In this document: piece by piece, positions 5,816 to 11,027 of the stretch | How the letters are laid out: the number at the start of each line of letters is the position of its first letter | Position numbering within the stretch: position 1 is the stretch's first letter | Origin: DATIYW01 sp035517415 | GTDB taxonomy: Bacteria; Acidobacteriota; Thermoanaerobaculia; Thermoanaerobaculales; Thermoanaerobaculaceae | Assembly (NCBI GenBank): GCA_035517415.1 | Contig: DATIYW010000039.1 | Location: 1-11,027 of the forward strand | Reading direction: 5' to 3' | DNA: 11,027 bases | Position numbers and translations under genes: made by a program | Notes under the pieces: generated by a model | The model's input: the letters and a program-made list of their open reading frames with translations, nothing else | Told to the model about the DNA's origin: nothing | The model's database searches: none

Positions 5816-6757
5816 TCACCAGCCGCCCGAGGCGCCGCCCCCGCCGAAGCTCCCGCCGCCGCCGGAGAAGCCGCCGCTCGAGAAGCCGCCCCCCCCCGAG
5901 CTCCAGCCGTGCCCGGACGAGCCCGACGAGGCCATCACCGCCTGCCAGCCCGGGTGCGCCTTGACGAACGCCTGGCCGCCCGCCGAGGAATGCAGCCACA
6001 GCTTGAAGAACGGGAACCCGACCAGCCACGCGCCGAGCACGGCGAGCGCGCGGGCGCCGAACAGCGCGGTAGGGAAGATGCCGAGAAACGGCATGAGGAA
6101 CACGTAAAGGAACCACGCCATGGGGCCGCGGGTGAACAGGGCGACGGCCATGAACGGGGTGAGCGTGAGGACGAGGAAGCCGCCGAACAGGAGCGCCCCG
6201 CCAAGGCCGAGGTTCTGGCCGGAGCGCGGCGTGCTCTTCGGCACCACGTCCTTGCCCTCGAGCGTGCCGGTGATCGCGTCGACGCCGGCCGCGATCCCGC
6301 CGCCGAAGTCGCCGGCGCGGAAGCTCGGCCGCATCACGTTGTCGAGGATGCGGCGGCAGAGCGCGTCGGGCAGCTTGGCCTCCAGCCCGTAGCCGACCTC
6401 GATGCGCATCTTGTGGTCGTCGCGGGCGACCAGCACGAGCACGCCGTCGTCGACGCCCTTGCGCCCGAGCTTCCAGGTCTGCGCCACCCTCATCGAGTAG
6501 TCCTCGAGCGGGTCGCCGCCGAGGCTGTCGATCGTCAGCACCGCGACCTGCGCGCCGGTCGCGCGCTCGAACTCGATCAGCTTCCCCTCGATCCGGTCGC
6601 GGACGTCGGGGGCGAGGAGGCCCGCGGTGTCGTTGACGTGGCCCGAGAGGTAGGGAACTTCGCGAGCGCCGCCGGGCGCGGCGATGACGGCGAACGCCGC
6701 CGCCAGCAGCGCCGCGGCGCGCGGCGATCGGAGCGTGCGCTTCCCGCCGCGTCGCAC
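5816..6757 (-). CDS. Secreted/membrane TPM-domain protein (YgcG-like)
   Basis: The 313-residue product has a signal peptide (about 1-31), then a TPM domain (about 40-165) with VNDTAGLLAP (41-50), a VDDGVLVLVARDD strand (102-114) and RIEVGYGLEAKLPD (118-131). Hydrophobic stretches follow at about 184-208 and 211-256. A low-complexity Gly/Ser tail (277-313) ends GGASGGW, a common ending in this family. The TPM domain should lie outside the cytoplasm. Plant TPM proteins help photosystem II repair and some have acid phosphatase activity; the bacterial role is unclear and no activity is claimed here. The GTG start (6755-6757) is fixed by GGAGGAG at 6764-6770. The upstream gene's stop (6761-6763) lies between this site and the GTG, so the two are probably translationally coupled. 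Confidence 0.88.
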   Translation of the reverse strand: MRRGGKRTLRSPRAAALLAAAFAVIAAPGGAREVPYLSGHVNDTAGLLAPDVRDRIEGKLIEFERATGAQVAVLTIDSLGGDPLEDYSMRVAQTWKLGRKGVDDGVLVLVARDDHKMRIEVGYGLEAKLPDALCRRILDNVMRPSFRAGDFGGGIAAGVDAITGTLEGKDVVPKSTPRSGQNLGLGGALLFGGFLVLTLTPFMAVALFTRGPMAWFLYVFLMPFLGIFPTALFGARALAVLGAWLVGFPFFKLWLHSSAGGQAFVKAHPGWQAVMASSGSSGHGWSSGGGGFSSGGFSGGGGSFGGGGASGGW

Positions 6758-6760
6758 CGC

Positions 6761-7417
6761 TCACTCCTCCCGCATCTGGAGCTGGTCGGGGAGCTCGTCG
6801 ACGTCGTCGGCGCGCGCCGCGAGACCGTGCCGCGCGAGCAGCTCGCCGCAGCGGCGCACGGCGTCGCCGAGCGCCTTGCCCGGCCGGCCGGAGCGGATCC
6901 CGGCGACGATCTCGGCGACGATGCCGTCCCACTCCGCCTGCTCGACCTTGGCGCCGATGCCGGAGTCGGCGAGGACGACGACGCGGCGCTCGAACAGCGA
7001 GAGGAAGATCAGGACGCCGGTGCGCTCGCGGGTGGCGAACACCTGGCGCTCGAGGAACGCGGCGGCCGCCCGCTGGTGCACGTGATGGTCGAGGACGTGC
7101 GGGGTGGCGAGCCAGCGCTTGAGCGGCGCCACGAGCGCCGCGGCGAGGTAGCCAAGCCCGGCGCCGAGCATCGTCGGCGCGACGATCCACAGCGGCGTGG
7201 CGCCGCCCCAGACGTCGGCGAACTGGCGCAGCAACGCCGCCGCCAGCGCGGCGAGAAGCGCGCCGGCGAGGGCGCCCTTCCACGCCGCCGCCTCGTAGTG
7301 GTCGGAACGGGCGACGACGAAGGGGACGATCTCGCCCGCGCTCCGCTTCTCCGCGGCGCGGACCGCGTCCTCGACCTCCTGCCGCTCCGCCTGGCTGAAG
7401 AACGTCTCGACGTGCAT
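6761..7417 (-). CDS. TPM-family membrane protein with an inserted transmembrane hairpin
   Basis: From ATG 7415-7417 the product is 218 residues. The first TPM strand and helix are at 1-41 (ERQEVEDAVRAAEKRSAGEI, then VPFVVARSD). Two membrane helices follow (about 44-66 and 74-98), and the rest of the domain comes after them (RTGVLIFLSLFERRVVVLAD 132-151, VEQAEWDGIVAEIVAGIRSG 158-177). The domain thus appears split by a membrane hairpin, a layout seen in the second TPM protein of such pairs. The 3-nt gap to the next TPM gene implies one operon. In many bacteria a LemA gene precedes such genes; here the upstream neighbour is an acyl-CoA ligase instead. The start is chosen for its promoter and family fit; the Shine-Dalgarno is weak (AAAGGGG). 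An earlier in-frame ATG at 7474 lies upstream of the predicted promoter. Confidence 0.8.
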   Translation of the reverse strand: MHVETFFSQAERQEVEDAVRAAEKRSAGEIVPFVVARSDHYEAAAWKGALAGALLAALAAALLRQFADVWGGATPLWIVAPTMLGAGLGYLAAALVAPLKRWLATPHVLDHHVHQRAAAAFLERQVFATRERTGVLIFLSLFERRVVVLADSGIGAKVEQAEWDGIVAEIVAGIRSGRPGKALGDAVRRCGELLARHGLAARADDVDELPDQLQMREE

Positions 7418-7445
7418 GGCCCCGCTCGCCCCTTTCCGCCTGTTG

Positions 7446-7466
7446 GACGCTGCAGCGTCGAGCGTA
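7446..7466 (-). promoter_or_regulatory. TPM operon promoter with a 14-bp palindrome at the predicted start site
   Basis: On the minus strand TGgTACGCT (extended -10; hexamer 7461-7466) is followed one base later by the perfect palindrome GACGCTGCAGCGTC (7446-7459). The palindrome covers the predicted transcription start and ends 28 nt before ATG 7417. Its placement suits a repressor operator, but the regulator is unknown and the palindrome could be chance. The element lies 17 nt after the ligase stop, so the TPM pair may be transcribed apart from the ligase. Confidence 0.4.
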
Positions 7467-7483
7467 CCACGCACCGGCGCGGC

Positions 7484-9217
7484 TCAGCCGTAGAGGTGGC
7501 GCTTGATCTTCTCGGTCGGCGTCTTGGCGAACTCGCCGTCCACCAGGCTGAACGCGGCGAGCTTGGAGAACGCCGGGAGCTGGGCGTTGACCTCGACGAG
7601 GAGGGCGCGGAAGACCGCCGCGAGCGCGGCCTTGCCCTCGCCCTCGGCGCGCCGCCGCAGCCCCAGCTCGCGCGTGAGGCCCTCGGTGTCGGGGAGGATC
7701 AGCGCGACCAGCCCCGCGTCGCGCTTGACCACCAGCGACTCCACCACCCACGGCGACTGCTCGAGCAGGTGCTCGATCTCCTCCGGATAGATGTTCTCGC
7801 CCGACGGCCCGAGGATCAGGTTCTTGGAGCGGCCGCGGAGGTGGAGGTAGCCGTCGCGGTCGAGCGCGCCGAGGTCGCCGGTACGCAGCCAGCCGTCGAG
7901 GGTGAACGCCGCCGCGGTCGCCTCGGCGTTCTTGTAGTAGCCCGGCGACACCATCGGGCCGCGCACCTGGACCTCGCCGACCCCGCTCGCCGCGTCGGCC
8001 TCGGCGATGCGCAGCTCGATCCCGGCCACCGGGGTGCCGCAGCTCCCCGGCCGCGTCTCGCCGAGGCCGCAGCCGGCGATCAGCGGCGCGCACTCGGTCA
8101 TCCCGTAGCCGACGAAGTAGGGGAAGCCGCCCTCGCGCATGAAGCGCTCCACGTCCGGCGAGAGCGGCGCCCCGCCGAACCCCATCTGGCGCAGCGAGCC
8201 GCCGAACGCGGCGAGCAGCTGGCGCACTGCCTTGCGGTGGACGGCGGGGCGGACCCCCGGCAGGCGGGTGAGCGTGCGGGTGAGGAAGCGCCCCTCGATC
8301 TTCGGGCGCACCTTCTTGCGGTAGATCTTCTCGATGATCAGCGGCACGGCGAACACCAGCGTCGGCCGGACCGCCTCGAACGCGCGCTGCAGCACGCTCG
8401 GCGAGGGCTTCTGCAGCAGGTAGTGGATCGACGACCCGCCCGACATCGGGCCGAGGAAGCCGCAGCTGCACTCGTAGGTGTGGGCGAGCGGCAGCAGCGA
8501 GAGGAAGCGGTCGGCCGGCGAGATGGCGACGAAGCGCACCGCCGCGATCACGTCGGTGACGATGTTGCCCTGGGTGAGCATCACGCCCTTGGAGTGGCCG
8601 GTGGTGCCGGAGGTGTAGACGATCGCGGCGAGGTCCTCCGGGCGCGGCGCGTACGCCTGCGGCGCGCCCGGCAGGTGGTGCTCGGTGAGGAACTGGCCGG
8701 CGCGCTCGCGCAGGATGTCGACCTTGGCCTGGACCTGCCGCAGCAGGTCGGGGATGCCGCCCAGCTCGAGCGGCTTGAAGTCCTCGAGCAGGAAGGTGCG
8801 GACGAGCGCGGGGAAGGTGCCGCCGGCGACCTTCTCGAGCATCGGCGCGGCGACGTACAGCACCTTGGCGTCGGAGGCGGCGATGATGTTGTGGACGCTC
8901 GCGGGCGGGAACTCGGCGAGGATCGGCACCGCGACCGCGCCGTAGGTGACGACGGCGAGGTAGACGAGCGCCCAGTGGATCGAGTTGGCGCCGAGCAGCG
9001 CGACCTTGTCGCCGGGCCGGACGCCCGCCCGCCGCAGACTCTGCCGGAGCTCGGCGACCCGCTCGCGCGCCTCGCCGTAGGTGACCGACCCGCCACCCAG
9101 CTCGGCGAGGAAGAGGTTGCCGGCGTGGCGCGCCAGGCACAGCTCGACGTACTCCGCGAGCGTACGGGCGGCGGCGTAGAAAGGCGGTGCGGCGGGGGAG
9201 GGGATCGGGCCGGACAC
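7484..9217 (-). CDS. Long-chain acyl-CoA ligase (AMP-forming)
   Basis: This 577-residue member of the ANL superfamily activates a carboxylic acid, probably a fatty acid, to its acyl-AMP and then acyl-CoA. Numbered from the upstream TTG at 9242-9244 (586 residues; subtract 9 for this start), the motifs are: P-loop YTSGTTGHSKGVMLT (210-224), LPLAHTYE (251-258), GFGGAPLS (355-362), GYGMTECAPL (379-388), GWLRTGDLG (451-459), hinge GRSKNLILGPSGENIYPEEI (471-490), and the catalytic lysine K579 in KTPTEKIKR (574-582). All key residues are present. GTG 9215-9217 is preferred because the upstream TTG abuts the probable -10 box, so codons there may not be transcribed; no clear Shine-Dalgarno decides it. 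It is divergent from the carboxylase gene. Chain-length specificity cannot be read from the sequence. Confidence 0.93.
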   Translation of the reverse strand: MSGPIPSPAAPPFYAAARTLAEYVELCLARHAGNLFLAELGGGSVTYGEARERVAELRQSLRRAGVRPGDKVALLGANSIHWALVYLAVVTYGAVAVPILAEFPPASVHNIIAASDAKVLYVAAPMLEKVAGGTFPALVRTFLLEDFKPLELGGIPDLLRQVQAKVDILRERAGQFLTEHHLPGAPQAYAPRPEDLAAIVYTSGTTGHSKGVMLTQGNIVTDVIAAVRFVAISPADRFLSLLPLAHTYECSCGFLGPMSGGSSIHYLLQKPSPSVLQRAFEAVRPTLVFAVPLIIEKIYRKKVRPKIEGRFLTRTLTRLPGVRPAVHRKAVRQLLAAFGGSLRQMGFGGAPLSPDVERFMREGGFPYFVGYGMTECAPLIAGCGLGETRPGSCGTPVAGIELRIAEADAASGVGEVQVRGPMVSPGYYKNAEATAAAFTLDGWLRTGDLGALDRDGYLHLRGRSKNLILGPSGENIYPEEIEHLLEQSPWVVESLVVKRDAGLVALILPDTEGLTRELGLRRRAEGEGKAALAAVFRALLVEVNAQLPAFSKLAAFSLVDGEFAKTPTEKIKRHLYG

Positions 9218-9234
9218 GGGCGGTCCAAAGGTGA

Positions 9235-9240
9235 ATTCTA
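9235..9240 (-). promoter_or_regulatory. Extended -10 element of the acyl-CoA ligase
   Basis: TGgTAGAAT on the minus strand (hexamer 9235-9240) lies 17 nt before GTG 9217. It is back to back with the carboxylase promoter, 44 bp between the two hexamers, so one regulator could cover both. Confidence 0.45.
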
Positions 9241-9284
9241 CCAATCGGCGCGCCGAACCCGCGCGACCTCGATCCGGCTTGTGC

Positions 9285-9290
9285 TAAAGT
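9285..9290 (+). promoter_or_regulatory. Extended -10 element of the carboxylase operon
   Basis: TGcTAAAGT (9282-9290) is an extended -10 box without a clear -35. The implied leader is about 110 nt, longer than others here. It holds a small GCGGC/GCCGC hairpin (9366-9379) and ends with AAGAGGA (9391-9397) eight bases before ATG 9406. I see no riboswitch-like structure in it. Confidence 0.45.
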
Positions 9291-9405
9291 GCGCAATCGC
9301 AACAGCGGGCGGCCGGGACGAGGATTCGATCGCCGCCGCCCGCGACGGCGCGACGCACGGCCGGAGCGGCACGGGCCGCGCCGCCGGCGAAAGAGGAACC
9401 CGGCC

Positions 9406-10950
9406 ATGTCCCTGCGAAGCAAGCTGCGTGAGTTCTTCAACCGCAAGGAGACCGCGATCGGCGGCGGCGGCGCCAAGGCGATCGAGAAGCAGGTGTCGCT
9501 CGGCAAGCTGCCGGCCCGCGAGCGCATCAAGTTCCTCCTCGACTCCGACAGCTTCCACGAGTACGACCTGTTCGTCGAGCACAAGTGCGTCGACTTCGGG
9601 ATGGACCGCAAGCAGCTCGCCGCCGACGGCGTGATCACCGGCACCGGGCTGATCCTCGGCCACCCGGTGTGCATCTTCGCCCAGGACTTCACCGTCGCCG
9701 GCGGCTCGTTGGGGCTCGCCCACGCCCGCAAGGTCACGAAGATCATGGATCACGCGATGAAGCTCGGCATCCCGCTGATCGGCATCAACGACTCGGGCGG
9801 GGCGCGCATCCAGGAGGGGGTCAACTCGCTGGCCGGCTACGGCGAGATCTTCTACCGCAACACGCTCGCCTCGGGTGTGATCCCGCAGATCTCCGTGATC
9901 CTTGGGCCGTGCGCCGGCGGCGCGGTCTACTCGCCGGCGCTCACCGACTTCGTCTTCGTCGTCGACAAGATCTCCAAGATGTTCATCACCGGCCCGGAGG
10001 TGATCAAGACCGTGCTGGGCGAGGAGATCTCGATGGAGGAGCTGGGCGGCGCGCGGGTGCAGACCGAGATCTCCGGCAACGCCCACTTCTACGCCGAGTC
10101 CGAGGCGGAGTGCTTCGAGCAGATCAAGAAGCTGGTCACCTTCATCCCGTGGAACAACCGCAAGAAGGCCGACCCCTACCCGGCGCTTGGGCCGCGGCCG
10201 GAGTACGACGTCGAGACGATCATCCCGTCCGAGCCGACCCGGCCCTACGACGTACGCGACGTGATCCGCGCCACCTGCGACGACTCCGACTTCTTCGAGA
10301 TCCAGAAATACTGGGCGGCCAACCTCGTCGTCGGCTTCGCGCGGTTGGCGGGCGAGACCGTCGGCGTGGTCGCCAACCAGCCGCTCGTGCTCGCCGGCGT
10401 GCTCGACGTCGACTCGTCCGATAAGGCGGCGCGCTTCATCCGCTTCTGCGACGCGTTCAACATCCCGCTGGTCACCTTCGTCGACCTCCCCGGCTACCTC
10501 CCGGGCGTCGACCAGGAGCACGCCGGCGTGATCCGCCACGGCGCCAAGGTGCTCTACGCCTACTCCGAGGCGACCGTGCCGAAGCTCACCGTGATCCTGC
10601 GCAAGGCCTACGGAGGCGGCTACATCGCGATGTGCTCGCGCCACCTTGGCGCGGACTTCGTGTTCGCCTGGCCGACCGCCGAGATCGCGGTGATGGGCCC
10701 GGAGGGCGCGGCCAACATCATCTTCAAGGGCGAGATCGCCGCCGCGGCCGACCCCGACGCGATGCGCAGGGCCAAGGTCGCGGAGTACACCGAGAAGTTC
10801 GCCAACCCCTACATCGCCGCCGCCAACGGCCACATCGACGCGGTGATCACGCCGCGCGAGACGCGCGACTACCTCATCCACTCGATCGCGATCTCGTCGC
10901 GCAAGAGCGAGTCGCGGCCCGCCAAGAAGCACGGCGTGCCGCCCTTCTGA
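9406..10950 (+). CDS. Acyl-CoA carboxylase beta subunit (carboxyltransferase)
   Basis: This 514-residue biotin-dependent carboxyltransferase belongs to the PccB/MmdA group and moves carboxylate between biotin and an acyl-CoA. The N-terminal crotonase-like domain shows GINDSGGARIQEG (126-138) and the glycine-rich GPCAGGAVYSPALTDF (167-182). The C-terminal domain shows VDLPGYLPGVDQEHAGVIRHGAK split across 359-381 and RKAYGGGYIAM (399-409), then AWPTAEIAVMGPEGA (421-435). Length is typical. At the position of the propionyl-specificity aspartate of Streptomyces PccB (in GGAYDVM) this protein has Ile407, so propionyl-CoA is not assured. ATG 9406 has AAGAGGA upstream. The next gene starts 4 nt after the stop and resembles a biotin carrier, supporting a carboxylase. 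A sodium-pumping methylmalonyl-CoA decarboxylase alpha subunit remains possible. Confidence 0.93.
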   Translation: MSLRSKLREFFNRKETAIGGGGAKAIEKQVSLGKLPARERIKFLLDSDSFHEYDLFVEHKCVDFGMDRKQLAADGVITGTGLILGHPVCIFAQDFTVAGGSLGLAHARKVTKIMDHAMKLGIPLIGINDSGGARIQEGVNSLAGYGEIFYRNTLASGVIPQISVILGPCAGGAVYSPALTDFVFVVDKISKMFITGPEVIKTVLGEEISMEELGGARVQTEISGNAHFYAESEAECFEQIKKLVTFIPWNNRKKADPYPALGPRPEYDVETIIPSEPTRPYDVRDVIRATCDDSDFFEIQKYWAANLVVGFARLAGETVGVVANQPLVLAGVLDVDSSDKAARFIRFCDAFNIPLVTFVDLPGYLPGVDQEHAGVIRHGAKVLYAYSEATVPKLTVILRKAYGGGYIAMCSRHLGADFVFAWPTAEIAVMGPEGAANIIFKGEIAAAADPDAMRRAKVAEYTEKFANPYIAAANGHIDAVITPRETRDYLIHSIAISSRKSESRPAKKHGVPPF

Positions 10951-10954
10951 CGCC

Positions 10955-11027
10955 ATGAGCGAGAACGAGATCTTCAAGACGCTGGTCATCGAGGACGCGA
11001 CGTACGAGACGCGCTTCACGCGCAAGT
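10955..11027 (+). CDS. Start of a probable biotin carboxyl carrier protein (cut by window end)
   Basis: Twenty-four codons are visible, from ATG 10955, beginning MSENEIFKTLVIEDATYETR and ending FTRK. The start is 4 nt after the carboxylase stop with no Shine-Dalgarno of its own, implying translational coupling. The pattern of a short beta strand, then YET-R-FTRK resembles the leader region of biotin/lipoyl carrier proteins encoded next to carboxyltransferase genes. The diagnostic AMKM biotinylation motif lies outside the window, so the name rests on context and a weak N-terminal resemblance. Confidence 0.5.
   Translation, partial: MSENEIFKTLVIEDATYETRFTRK

Noticed and set aside
5478..9746. 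A 1422-codon open frame on the minus strand and a 1241-codon frame on the plus strand (5909-9634) over the same region
   Set aside because: Both are almost pure Arg/Ala/Gly/Pro or Asp/Glu/Arg/His composition with no motifs, and they cross the well-supported TPM and ligase genes. They are by-products of high GC at third codon positions.
1..11027. CRISPR array, insertion sequence, phage genes, tRNA or rRNA, biosynthetic cluster or defence system
   Set aside because: No spaced direct repeats, transposase or integrase motifs, RNA-gene-like stretches or known defence domains were visible on either strand. The genes are chromosomal housekeeping, envelope and metabolic types.

Overview
The window is a stretch of very GC-rich bacterial chromosome with densely packed genes. 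A TonB-type energy transducer and an interrupted outer-membrane beta-barrel gene imply a Gram-negative cell. The TonB layout, a POT-family peptide transporter, an orphan radical SAM/SPASM protein and an acyl-CoA ligase divergent from an acyl-CoA carboxylase fit Acidobacteriota (Thermoanaerobaculia-like) best, but this is inferred from protein style alone. Myxococcota or another GC-rich lineage is not excluded.

Layout, left to right. (1) 2-202 (+) is the C-terminal end of an unrecognised protein. (2) 245-958 (-) is an outer-membrane beta-barrel protein with a signal peptide, interrupted by one in-frame TAG. Upstream of it on the same strand is a PilZ-domain gene (909-1259, -) with a good promoter. 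(3) 1450-2814 (+) is a POT/PTR peptide transporter. It converges on a small IMPACT/YigZ-type gene (2811-3224, -), whose last codons are made of a heptamer tandem repeat and whose stop codon overlaps the transporter's. (4) Three plus-strand genes follow: a TonB-like protein (3362-4099), the ribosome-rescue hydrolase ArfB (4249-4674) and a radical SAM/SPASM enzyme (4769-5779). The last two have a -10-like element only 7-8 nt before ATG. (5) On the minus strand, 5816-7417 holds two TPM-domain genes in a coupled pair, without the LemA gene often found beside such genes. Upstream of them lies a long-chain acyl-CoA ligase (7484-9217, -). (6) Divergent from the ligase are an acyl-CoA carboxylase beta subunit (9406-10950, +) and the start of a probable biotin carrier gene (10955-end, +).

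Functional picture. The right-hand end is an acyl-CoA activation and carboxylation locus with back-to-back promoters. The TPM pair is probably a membrane or envelope module. The left half is mixed housekeeping and envelope functions: peptide uptake, TonB energy transduction, a c-di-GMP-type PilZ domain and ribosome rescue. The genes do not form one obvious pathway.

I see no mobile element, CRISPR array, rRNA, tRNA or clear new defence or biosynthetic system. The most useful oddities are the nonsense codon in the barrel gene, a recurrent extended -10 motif (TGnTAnnnT) at five promoters, two apparently leaderless genes each preceded by a strong GC hairpin, a 14-bp palindrome at the predicted TPM start site, and an isoleucine at the acyl-specificity position of the carboxylase.
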